Source: Bermanella sp034110565
GTDB taxonomy: Bacteria; Pseudomonadota; Gammaproteobacteria; Pseudomonadales; Oceanobacteraceae
NCBI GenBank assembly: GCA_034110565.1
Contig: JAWUYY010000030.1
Span: forward strand, 1 to 64,000
Reading direction: 5' to 3'
Length of the DNA stretch: 64,000 bases
Under the pieces are notes generated by a model that was not told where the DNA came from, did not search any database, and saw nothing but the letters and a program-made list of their open reading frames with translations. This document shows, one piece after another, positions 51,320 through 59,808 of the stretch. Each line of letters opens with the position of its first letter. The stretch's first letter is position 1. The position numbers and the translations under genes were made by a program.

Positions 51320-54019
51320 TTGGCAAACGTTAACCAACTCATCAAGCAATCACAATTCCGCATTATTTTAGCGCTAGGCATAATAGCTCTATTAGTAAGC
51401 GTATCGCTTGTAACTATGACGTCTTTTTTTAACGCTCAAGAATACGACGCTCGCCTCATCAATCAAGCGGGCCGTCAGCGAATGTTGTCACAACGCACCG
51501 CATTGGGCGTTAATTTATTCATCAAGCAGCTTGAAAGTAATCAGCCAATAAATGACAGCATCCGCAGCATGGTATTTGAATCTGCCAATTTGATGTTAAG
51601 CAGCCATAAAGGCCTGATTGTTAGCACCCACTCTGATGACATTCGGGCACTATATTTCGCTGGAGAGCCGTCACTAGATGATGACATTCGGGCATTTACA
51701 TCTAGTGCACTATCTATCCTACAAGCCACCAGCACCAGCCACCTCAAAAGCCAAGATCTTGAGTACTATGAATTAGAGAATCTTAACTACTTACTATTTC
51801 GTTTGAATATTGCCGTTAACGCCTACGAAGAGTCAGCTCAAAATCATGTTACAAGCAGTATAAAAGCTGAAGCGGTTATATGGCTAATTACATTGCTCGT
51901 TTTAATGCTTGAATTTATGTTTATTTTCAAGCCATCACTTAAGTTGATACGTAAAGGATTTATCGAAAAAGTCATTCAGCAAAATCGAATGCAATTAGCC
52001 GCAGACAGCGCCCACCTAGGCATATGGGAATTTGATATCGCTAATCAAACCCTGCAATGGGACAAGCAGATGTGGAAGATTTATTATGAAAGCGAACCTC
52101 AAGCGTCTTTCAGTTCTTGGGAACAATTTAAAGCAAGAATCCACCCGCAAGATAAAGATCATGTGGTTGATTCATTTTCGCAAACACTTAATCACCAAGA
52201 ACCGACAGACTTTACGTTCCGTATCATCACACCCAGCCAAAAAGTACGTCACATCCAAGCTCACGCCATTATAGAATACAACCACAAAGGCGATGCCATT
52301 AAAATCGTTGGCACCAACCAAGATATTACTGAACAAAAGCACAAAGAAGATGCGTTAATAGAAGCCAAAGAAAAAGCCGAAGCCGCTACTCGCATAAAAG
52401 GAGATTTTCTAGCCAGCATGAGTCATGAAATCCGCACACCATTAAATGGTGTTATGGGTATGCTCGGTTTATTAAAAAACACGCCTCTGACGTTACAACA
52501 AAAACAAAGAGTGAGTGTTGCACTTTCAAGTGCCCAATCTTTACTGGCACTGATCAATGACATTTTCGATTTTACAAAAATCGAAGCTGATAAGCTTCAC
52601 ATAGAAGCCATCGATTTTAACTTAGACAAGCTATTAGCCGAAGTAATTGAAAGCCTTGCGCAACTCGCTGAAAATAAAGGTTTGGAATTAATCCTAGACA
52701 CAATAAATATTGAAACCACTCGGGTACTCGGTGACCCTGGCCGCATTCGACAACTGCTGACAAACTTGCTGTCAAACGCCATAAAGTTCACCAATGAAGG
52801 TCACGTTATTTTAAGTGTGTCTCTCACATCTTTTTCCAATAATAATTGGCAATTAAACTTTAGTGTCGAAGATACAGGAATAGGTATACCTAAAAAGGAT
52901 CAACCGTTTTTATTTGATGCGTTCTCTCAAGTGGATGCCTCAAGCACAAGAAAATATGGTGGTACAGGTTTAGGGCTCGCCATTGTTAAGCGCTTATGCA
53001 TCGCTATGAGCGGTGGAATCAATATGAATAGCCAAGAAAACCGAGGCAGTCGTTTCTATGGCAGTATATTATTGGGTAAGTCAGATCGAGCTGAAATCCT
53101 TGCACCGAATTTTGATGTCAGTCGATTTAATATATTAATTGTAGATGACAACTCCGTTAATTTAAGTATTCTCAAGGACCAATTAACTCACTGGGGTATC
53201 AACGTTTTCGTTGCCAACTCTGGCGCACAAGCGCTTAACATTTGCGAGCAGCGCGTTCTTAATTGCCAGCCTATATTTGATATCGGTATTTTAGACATGC
53301 AAATGCCTAACATGGATGGCGCAGAGCTTGGTAAGCACTTAAAACAAGACCCTCGCTTTAATGCTATGCATCTTGTGATGATGACATCTATGCTAATGGG
53401 CAATGACAGCCAGTTTATGGCCGACATAGGTTTTTGTGCGTACTTTTCAAAACCAGTGACGACATCCGATTTATTTTTAGCCTTAAGTGTCATAGGGGAC
53501 AATGGCGAAGCATTAAGACAAGCCACTCCATTACTCACCCATGATTTTCTAAACAGTTTAAATAACCCCGACGATTCAGCACAATCACATATCAAAACGC
53601 GTATTGCCAACTTAACCAACAAACATATCTTATTAGTCGAAGATAATGCCATTAATCAATTGGTCGCCAGCGACATGTTAGAAGACTTAGGTTTCAGTGT
53701 CAGCGTGGCACACGACGGACTCGATGCCATAAACAAGCTAAACACACATACCCAAGCCCCCTACTGCTTAATTCTAATGGATTGCCAAATGCCTAACATG
53801 GACGGCTTTGAAACCACACAACAAATTCGTACAGGTAAAGCGGGCCCACTTCATATGGACACCCCTGTGGTCGCCCTTACCGCCAACACCATGGAAGGCG
53901 ATCAACAGAAATGCTTAGATTCAGGCATGGATGATTTTCTGGCTAAACCGCTTGATCATCATCAACTCGAGCGCGTCATTATTTCATGGTTACTGCACAG
54001 TCAGCCGCCTCAAATTTAA
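51320..54019 (+). CDS. Hybrid sensor histidine kinase with PilJ-type sensor, PAS and two receiver domains
   Basis: The 899-residue protein starts with TTG. A transmembrane helix (about 12-33) and a second at about 184-204 enclose a PilJ-like periplasmic sensor with INQAGRQRMLSQRTA. A PAS domain follows (about 220-340), then HisKA with the phospho-acceptor in SMSHEIRTPLNGVMGML (about His370), and HATPase with LLSNAIKF, DTGIGIP and GGTGLGLAI (about 479-555). Two receiver domains are at about 602-720 (acceptor Asp in LDMQMPNMDG) and 766-885 (LMDCQMPNMDG). It has no C-terminal Hpt, so it needs a separate phosphotransfer partner. The PilJ-type domain is linked to nitrate and surface sensing in other proteins, but the ligand is unknown. 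Confidence 0.92.
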   Translation: MANVNQLIKQSQFRIILALGIIALLVSVSLVTMTSFFNAQEYDARLINQAGRQRMLSQRTALGVNLFIKQLESNQPINDSIRSMVFESANLMLSSHKGLIVSTHSDDIRALYFAGEPSLDDDIRAFTSSALSILQATSTSHLKSQDLEYYELENLNYLLFRLNIAVNAYEESAQNHVTSSIKAEAVIWLITLLVLMLEFMFIFKPSLKLIRKGFIEKVIQQNRMQLAADSAHLGIWEFDIANQTLQWDKQMWKIYYESEPQASFSSWEQFKARIHPQDKDHVVDSFSQTLNHQEPTDFTFRIITPSQKVRHIQAHAIIEYNHKGDAIKIVGTNQDITEQKHKEDALIEAKEKAEAATRIKGDFLASMSHEIRTPLNGVMGMLGLLKNTPLTLQQKQRVSVALSSAQSLLALINDIFDFTKIEADKLHIEAIDFNLDKLLAEVIESLAQLAENKGLELILDTINIETTRVLGDPGRIRQLLTNLLSNAIKFTNEGHVILSVSLTSFSNNNWQLNFSVEDTGIGIPKKDQPFLFDAFSQVDASSTRKYGGTGLGLAIVKRLCIAMSGGINMNSQENRGSRFYGSILLGKSDRAEILAPNFDVSRFNILIVDDNSVNLSILKDQLTHWGINVFVANSGAQALNICEQRVLNCQPIFDIGILDMQMPNMDGAELGKHLKQDPRFNAMHLVMMTSMLMGNDSQFMADIGFCAYFSKPVTTSDLFLALSVIGDNGEALRQATPLLTHDFLNSLNNPDDSAQSHIKTRIANLTNKHILLVEDNAINQLVASDMLEDLGFSVSVAHDGLDAINKLNTHTQAPYCLILMDCQMPNMDGFETTQQIRTGKAGPLHMDTPVVALTANTMEGDQQKCLDSGMDDFLAKPLDHHQLERVIISWLLHSQPPQI

Positions 54020-54328
54020 TGCCCAAGCTAGACACTCATTCAACTTAAAACCCACCATTATTGCCTAAGCCAACCTCATATATCTTCGGTCCGCTAGTGT
54101 GCGCAGAAATTGGGGGTGATTGGTGGCTGCGATTAAGCCTATGCCTTACATTAGTTGCGCCGCATTCAAGCCAACATGAGCCAGCTTTGCAATCGCACTC
54201 AAACACCATGAATTGACCTTTATCCCACTGACAAGGTCTAGCCCCACTGGTACAATCCGGCGCAATTATTACTGGCTGATGACTGCCTAGGCCCACCTTG
54301 GCAGTACACTGACGAAAAGGCACTTCCC
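54020..54328. other. Gap between the sensor kinase and gcvP
   Basis: About 310 bases contain the gcvP upstream region. An antisense open frame (54045-54344) overlaps the gcvP start, has no ribosome binding site or family signature and is disregarded. The gcvP ribosome binding site (AAAAGG, about 10 bases before the ATG) lies at its right end. No terminator is seen after the kinase gene, so read-through from it is possible, and gcvP may also have its own promoter here. Confidence 0.4.
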
Positions 54329-57229
54329 ATGGCGACATTGTCACACCCTAGTCTAAGCGAACTCGAAAACCGCAATGAATTTATTGGCCGTCATTTAAGC
54401 CTAAATGTAGCAGACATCAATGCGATGCTCGCTGAAGTAGGTGCTGATTCATTAGACGACCTAACCTCACAAATTGTACCTAAGTCAATTTTACGTGAGC
54501 CATTCTTACAAATGGACGACGCCGTCCCAGAAGCCGAAGCCTTGGCTAACCTAAAAGCCCTAGCCGATCAAAACAAAGTCTACACAAGCTTTATCGGCAT
54601 GGGTTATCACGACACACGTTTACCGAACGTCATTACACGTAACGTCTTAGAAAACCCAGGTTGGTACACCGCTTATACACCTTACCAGCCTGAAATTGCC
54701 CAGGGTCGTTTAGAAGCCCTATTAAACTATCAGCAAATGATCATCGACCTGACGGGCATGGAGCTGGCTAACGCTTCTCTGTTAGACGAAGCCACCGCCG
54801 CCGCCGAAGCCATGGCGTTAATCAAACGCCAAGTGCGCAAAAACAAATCCAACGTCTTCTTTGTGGACGAGCTTTGCCTGCCACAAACCATCGACGTACT
54901 GAAAACGCGCGCAGACGGATTTGGTTGGGAGCTACACATAGGCCCAGTCGAAACCGCCGCTGAAGTGGAATGCTTTGGTGCCCTACTGCAATACCCAGCC
55001 GTAGACGGCAACATCAATGATTTTGGCGAGCTAATCGAACAGCTACACGCCAACAACGCCATGGTCGCTATGTCCACCGACCTTATGGCGCTGGCACTAT
55101 TAAAATCACCAGGTGAACTCGGTGCTGACATTGCTTTAGGTAACAGCCAACGCTTTGGTGTACCTATGGGCTTTGGTGGCCCTCACGCGGCATTCTTTGC
55201 CACCAAAGACGCATTCAAGCGTGCTATGCCTGGCCGTTTAATTGGTGTGTCCATTGATGCCAGCGGTAACCGTGCATTACGCATGGCATTGCAAACCCGT
55301 GAGCAACATATCCGTCGTGAGAAAGCCACGTCTAACATATGTACTGCTCAGGTTTTACTGTCTAACCTTGCCTCTTTTTACGCCGTATATCATGGTCGCG
55401 AAGGTATCATTCGCATTGCTAATCGTATTCACCGCATGACCGAAATCATAGCCGCCGCCATTACCGATGCCGACATCGAAGGCATGATCATCGTTAACCA
55501 AAGCGCATTTGATACCCTTACGTTAGAAGTACCAAACAAAGACGAGATTCTCGCCCGCGCCGAGGCCGCGGAGATGAACCTGCGTACCCAAAGCCAGGTA
55601 GACGTGGGCAACGTGATTGGTTTCTCTATTAGTGAAACCACCACTCGTGCAGACCTTGAAGCTTTATACCAAGTGATCACAGGGCGTACTGACATCGACA
55701 TTGCCATGTTAGATGAAGAAGTCGAAAGCTCAATCCCTGAAAACCTACAACGTACCAGCGAGTTTTTAACTCACCCAGTATTCAACAGCTACCAAACCGA
55801 ACACGAAATGCTGCGCTATATGAAGCGTCTTGAAAACAAAGACCTAGCCATGAATCACAGCATGATCACCCTTGGCAGTTGCACCATGAAGCTCAACGCC
55901 ACCGCCGAAATGATTCCCGTAACCTGGCCGACCATCGGTGGTATTCACCCGTTTGCACCAAAAACACAAACCCCAGGTTACGAACAACTGATTAAAAACC
56001 TAGACACTTGGTTACGCGACATCACCGGCTTTGACGCCATTTGTATGCAACCCAACTCAGGTGCCCAAGGGGAATACGCCGGCCTAATGGCCATTAAGCA
56101 TTACCACGAAAGCCGTGGTGAAGGTCACCGTAATGTTTGTTTGATTCCACAATCAGCCCACGGCACCAACCCAGCATCCGCACAAATGGCTGGCATGCGT
56201 GTGGTGGTGACCAAGTGTGACGAACAAGGCAACGTCGACTTTGCAGACCTTAAAGCAAAAGCCGAAGAGCTAAGCGAAAACCTATCGTGCTTGATGATCA
56301 CTTACCCATCGACCCACGGTATTTACGAAGACGGCGCGAAAGAAATTTGTAACCTCATTCACGAACACGGCGGTCAAGTGTACATGGATGGTGCCAACCT
56401 AAACGCACAAGTTGGCATCACTGCACCAGGTTACATAGGTGCCGATGTGAGCCACATGAACCTACACAAAACCTTTGCTATTCCACACGGCGGCGGCGGC
56501 CCTGGCATGGGTCCTATTGGTGTTGCAAAACACCTTGCACCCTTCATCGCCAACCACAGCATTCGTGAAATTGACGATGAATCCATTGGCCAAAGTGCAG
56601 TAAGCGCTGCCCCTTATGGCTCGGCTTCGATCCTGCCAATTTCATACATGTACATCAACATGATGGGCGCTAACGGTTTACGCCAAGCCACACAAATGGC
56701 GTTATTAAACGGTAACTACCTAAGTAAAAAACTGGGTGAACACTATCCTATTCTGTACTCAGGTCAAAACGGCCGCGTCGCTCACGAATGTATCGTTGAC
56801 CTGCGCCCAATTAAAGCCGACACCGGCATCACCGAAGTAGACATAGCCAAACGCTTAATGGATTACGGTTTCCATGCGCCCACCATGAGTTTCCCAGTTG
56901 CGGGCACCTTCATGATTGAACCGACTGAATCAGAAAGCAAAGCTGAGTTGGATCGCTTTATTGCGGCTATGGTCGCCATTAAAGCGGAAATCAATGCTGT
57001 GAAATCCGGCGAGCTAGACCCAAACAACAATCCGCTGAAACATGCACCCCATACGGTAAAAGACATCGCAGGTGAATGGACACGCCCTTACACCCGCGAA
57101 CAAGCGGCCTTCCCACTGCCGTCTGTGTATGCCAATAAATTCTGGCCAACGGTTAATCGTATCGATGATGTGTATGGTGACAGAAACCTAATCTGTAGCT
57201 GCCCAGCCATTGAAGAGTATGAAGACTAG
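54329..57229 (+). CDS. gcvP: Glycine dehydrogenase (decarboxylating), P protein
   Basis: The PLP enzyme decarboxylates glycine and passes the aminomethyl group to lipoyl GcvH. The 966-residue single-chain form contains FIGMGYHDTRLPNVITRNVLENPGWYTAYTPYQPEIAQGR split across the N-terminal half and, in the C-terminal half, the PLP lysine (Lys714) in HMNLHKTFAIPHGGGGPG. E. coli GcvP has 957 residues. It is cut off from gcvT-gcvH by a terminator and the sensor kinase, unlike the usual gcvTHP operon. Confidence 0.97.
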   Translation: MATLSHPSLSELENRNEFIGRHLSLNVADINAMLAEVGADSLDDLTSQIVPKSILREPFLQMDDAVPEAEALANLKALADQNKVYTSFIGMGYHDTRLPNVITRNVLENPGWYTAYTPYQPEIAQGRLEALLNYQQMIIDLTGMELANASLLDEATAAAEAMALIKRQVRKNKSNVFFVDELCLPQTIDVLKTRADGFGWELHIGPVETAAEVECFGALLQYPAVDGNINDFGELIEQLHANNAMVAMSTDLMALALLKSPGELGADIALGNSQRFGVPMGFGGPHAAFFATKDAFKRAMPGRLIGVSIDASGNRALRMALQTREQHIRREKATSNICTAQVLLSNLASFYAVYHGREGIIRIANRIHRMTEIIAAAITDADIEGMIIVNQSAFDTLTLEVPNKDEILARAEAAEMNLRTQSQVDVGNVIGFSISETTTRADLEALYQVITGRTDIDIAMLDEEVESSIPENLQRTSEFLTHPVFNSYQTEHEMLRYMKRLENKDLAMNHSMITLGSCTMKLNATAEMIPVTWPTIGGIHPFAPKTQTPGYEQLIKNLDTWLRDITGFDAICMQPNSGAQGEYAGLMAIKHYHESRGEGHRNVCLIPQSAHGTNPASAQMAGMRVVVTKCDEQGNVDFADLKAKAEELSENLSCLMITYPSTHGIYEDGAKEICNLIHEHGGQVYMDGANLNAQVGITAPGYIGADVSHMNLHKTFAIPHGGGGPGMGPIGVAKHLAPFIANHSIREIDDESIGQSAVSAAPYGSASILPISYMYINMMGANGLRQATQMALLNGNYLSKKLGEHYPILYSGQNGRVAHECIVDLRPIKADTGITEVDIAKRLMDYGFHAPTMSFPVAGTFMIEPTESESKAELDRFIAAMVAIKAEINAVKSGELDPNNNPLKHAPHTVKDIAGEWTRPYTREQAAFPLPSVYANKFWPTVNRIDDVYGDRNLICSCPAIEEYED

Positions 57230-57258
57230 TAACTCGTTAGAGCAGCGGGAAACCATAG

Positions 57259-57281
57259 AAACGGCCTACGGGCCGTTTTTT
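57259..57281 (+). terminator. Rho-independent terminator after gcvP
   Basis: AAACGGCC-TACG-GGCCGTTT forms an 8-bp stem followed by a T-run (TTTTTTATT). Confidence 0.9.
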
Positions 57282-57498
57282 ATTGTCGATAATAATTAAA
57301 GATAAACAAGCGAACCCAGTATTCATTTCCCCTCACACTAGTTTTCAAATAAAAAATAGTGTGAACATAGAAATTTTTATTCGAAGATAGAAGCGTCAAT
57401 TAAAGGTATTATCTCTCTTAGTTCTATTGATCAGTCCTCTTAGGCTACTGGCATACGATTTCCTATTCCACAAAGCCCAAGTGAGGCGAGCGTCAAGA

Positions 57499-58314
57499 AT
57501 GATCGATTTTTTCCTACAGTTTCATCCCGTCACCCAAGCCTTCATTGCGACACTTTTCACTTGGGGCGTAACAGCGGCAGGTGCCGCCTTGGTATTTTTC
57601 ACTAATGCTCTGAACCAAAAGTTAATGGATTCTATGCTGGGTTTTGCTGCAGGTGTCATGATTGCAGCTAGCTTCTGGTCTCTTCTAGCACCCGGTTTAG
57701 AAATGTCTGAGCAATTAGGACAAACCCCTTGGTTAACTGCTGTCATAGGGTTTATGGGCGGTGGCATTTTTATGATTCTGACCAATAAAGTTTTAACACG
57801 TCTAAACCCTAGCCTGAGTGTTGATAAGCAAGCTGGCGAGAAAACGCCATGGCAGCGAAGCACGCTTTTAGTATTGGCCATCACCCTCCACAACATCCCC
57901 GAAGGGCTTGCCATAGGCGTGGCGTTTGGCGCTGTGGCCGCTGACTTACCCTCAGCCACCATAGGTGGCGCAATTGCCTTAGCGATTGGTATTGGCATTC
58001 AAAACTTCCCTGAAGGCACGGCTGTTTCGTTGCCATTAAGGCGAGAAGGCATGAGCAAGGGGAAGAGTTTTTTTATTGGTCAAGCCTCAGGTGTGGTCGA
58101 GCCCATCGCTGCGATTGTCGGCGTAATATTCGTCTTAAGTATGCAGAATATCTTGCCATATGCCCTTTGTTTTGCGGCTGGCGCCATGATTTTTGTCGTG
58201 GTAGAGGAATTAATCCCCGAATCTCAACGCAAATACGAAAGCACGGATCTGGTATCAATGGCCACTATGGTGGGATTTTCGGTGATGATGGTACTCGATG
58301 TCGCGTTAGGCTAA
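57499..58314 (+). CDS. ZIP-family divalent metal transporter (GufA/ZupT-like)
   Basis: The 271-residue protein has about eight transmembrane helices and the ZIP metal-binding signatures in helices 4 and 5: HNIPEGLAIGVAFG and QNFPEGTAVSLPL. It resembles the GufA/ZIP11 subgroup that moves zinc or other divalent cations into the cytoplasm. ATG 57499 begins the first helix; an earlier in-frame ATT or ATG region from about 57427 is not part of the family. Regulation is not visible (no Zur-like box recognised). Confidence 0.88.
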   Translation: MIDFFLQFHPVTQAFIATLFTWGVTAAGAALVFFTNALNQKLMDSMLGFAAGVMIAASFWSLLAPGLEMSEQLGQTPWLTAVIGFMGGGIFMILTNKVLTRLNPSLSVDKQAGEKTPWQRSTLLVLAITLHNIPEGLAIGVAFGAVAADLPSATIGGAIALAIGIGIQNFPEGTAVSLPLRREGMSKGKSFFIGQASGVVEPIAAIVGVIFVLSMQNILPYALCFAAGAMIFVVVEELIPESQRKYESTDLVSMATMVGFSVMMVLDVALG

Positions 58315-58409
58315 CCCTCAAGCCCTACCTTTCAACACTTAACCAAGAAAAATACAATTGTCCGACAATATACAAACAGACATAGACATGCTTTAAATGT
58401 TATATTTAA

Positions 58410-58562
58410 CAAAGTTTATCCATTAAAGTTGATATTAACGTACAAAACAAACACGCTTTAGGTTTCTATGAATATGTAGGTTTCAGGGAAATAGGTCGCT
58501 CACCACTAGATGGTCAAGCTAAGTCCTACCCACTACAACATTTGGAACCAAGCGATATTTAA
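58410..58562 (+). pseudogene. C-terminal remnant of a GNAT N-acetyltransferase
   Basis: A stop-bounded frame of about 50 codons without a start encodes DINVQNKHALGFYEYVGF followed by REIGRSPLDGQAKSYPLQHL, which is the acetyl-CoA-binding motif B (NxxA ... FYExxGF) and C-terminal end of GNAT acetyltransferases. The preceding about 100 residues of the domain are absent; an in-frame TAA at 58407-58409 bounds it. It is best read as the tail of a deleted gene. Confidence 0.72.
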
Positions 58563-58624
58563 CAAATGCCTGTATTTAATCTCTTAAAAATGAGATGGCA
58601 TTTACCATAAAGGAGTATTTAAGA

Positions 58625-58891
58625 GTGGAAGAAAAAGTCACCTTAGTCATTAATTACATAAACGAAGTGAAAACACGCTGCACCTTTAATGCAGCTGCTG
58701 AAGCGATCGGCATTACCCCTCAAGCGTTTAAAAAAGAGCTTGGTAAGCCACGCCCAGAAGCTTCTTGGTTTGTTAGCACCACGACAAGTGAGCCCATTGG
58801 TTACACTGATGAAGACAAACACCCAGAGCTATATCGCATTACACGTATTATTACATCTGCGAAAGTGTTAAAGCGTAACCTTGGGCTTTAA
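58625..58891 (+). CDS. Small conserved hypothetical protein, 88 aa
   Basis: GTG 58625 is nine bases after AAGGAG, which decides the start over ATG 58595. The 88-residue protein is predicted to be mostly helical in its first half and contains CTFNAAAEAIGITPQAFKKELG at residues 19-40, a helix-turn-helix-like pattern in which AAAEAIGITPQAFKKEL fits a DNA-binding helix pair. Whether it binds DNA is uncertain. It precedes another small gene in the same direction by 50 bases. Confidence 0.7.
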   Translation: MEEKVTLVINYINEVKTRCTFNAAAEAIGITPQAFKKELGKPRPEASWFVSTTTSEPIGYTDEDKHPELYRITRIITSAKVLKRNLGL

Positions 58892-58941
58892 GCATTATTA
58901 AGGCGTTCAATTGAGCGCTTCTATTTCCCTGGAAATCTTTT

Positions 58942-59220
58942 ATGAATTTAGATAAATCAACAAAGTTGATAGCAAAAAGAATCAAAAAAGGATTCCAAGG
59001 TTACCCTCAAATTTCACTGGCTTATTTTGGTGAGTCGATTGATTGCCCTACCGAGGTTGTTGTTAGCTTTGTTGCTGAAGAAGGTGACGCCGCGCAAGAC
59101 CAGAAGTTTACCGGTAAAGGGAATGTCAAAAAAGACGAAACCATTCAAACCACTTTATTGAAAATCATAGAGCGCTCGGATGCAAAAACCGTTTTAGAGT
59201 TTGAAGTTGCTCAACTATAG
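58942..59220 (+). CDS. Small hypothetical protein, 92 aa
   Basis: The protein has a basic N-terminal helix (TKLIAKRIKKGFQGYP) and a beta-rich C-terminal half (TEVVVSFVAEEGDAAQDQKF and TVLEFEVAQL). No signal peptide, cysteine or catalytic motif is seen. It lies 50 bases after the 88-aa gene and may be cotranscribed. The ribosome binding site is weak (GGAAAT). Family not recognised. Confidence 0.65.
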   Translation: MNLDKSTKLIAKRIKKGFQGYPQISLAYFGESIDCPTEVVVSFVAEEGDAAQDQKFTGKGNVKKDETIQTTLLKIIERSDAKTVLEFEVAQL

Positions 59221-59433
59221 GTAACGCTTAACACACAAGAAATACAGTAAGTCATTCAAGGATAAATAACTTACTGCTCGCTTTTACATTTACCTCATAC
59301 CCACAGTTTACAAAAACAACCCCGCGCCTTATACCCTAATCTTTCCACCTTGCTAGATTAATAGCGCAAACTGATTTCAATCAACGGAATAAATTAGCGT
59401 ACTATATGGCCATCAAACAGATTGTAAGTATTC

Positions 59434-59721
59434 ATGACCATTCCCATTAAAGATGTCACCTCAGTTGAGGTGTCATGTTCAAACTGCAAAGCCAGCTGCT
59501 GCCAGCTAGAAGTGATGATTATTTCAGAAACTGGCGTGCCCGAGCAACACATTGCTTATGACCAATGGGGCGGCGAAACCATGTTACGTTTAGATGACGG
59601 TTACTGCTCGGCTTTAGACAGAGACACGTTCATGTGTACGATTTATGAAAATCGCCCTTGGATTTGCAGAGAATTTGAAATGGCATCGTATGAGTGTCGC
59701 GAACAGTTCTTAAAAAAATAA
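59434..59721 (+). CDS. YkgJ-family cysteine-cluster protein
   Basis: The 95-residue protein carries CSNCKASCC (Cys15, Cys18, Cys22 and Cys23) and further cysteines in DGYCSAL, FMCTIYENRPWICREFEMAS and YECREQF, the pattern of the YkgJ/UPF0153 putative zinc- or iron-chelating family. Members are small cytoplasmic proteins with bound metal and no assigned reaction. It is monocistronic in this window. Confidence 0.87.
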   Translation: MTIPIKDVTSVEVSCSNCKASCCQLEVMIISETGVPEQHIAYDQWGGETMLRLDDGYCSALDRDTFMCTIYENRPWICREFEMASYECREQFLKK

Positions 59722-59766
59722 TCCATGTTAGCGAACGCCCTCTTTATAATGAATACCTGTCATATC

Positions 59767-59802
59767 ATTCGTCCCCACAAAACATTGTTTGCAGGGACGA
59801 AT
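59767..59802. other. Long hairpin between YkgJ-type and oleate hydratase genes
   Basis: ATTCGTCCC (59767-59775) pairs with GGGACGAAT (59794-59802), with a smaller AAAC/GTTT stem inside the loop. It lies between two convergent stops. Neither strand has a following T-run, so it may terminate weakly or protect RNA ends. Confidence 0.45.
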
Positions 59803-59808
59803 AACTGC

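Noticed and set aside
54045..54344. 99-codon antisense open frame overlapping the gcvP start
   Set aside because: It runs over the gcvP ribosome binding site and first codons in the opposite direction, with no supporting signal. Its cysteine and proline pattern matches no family I recognise.
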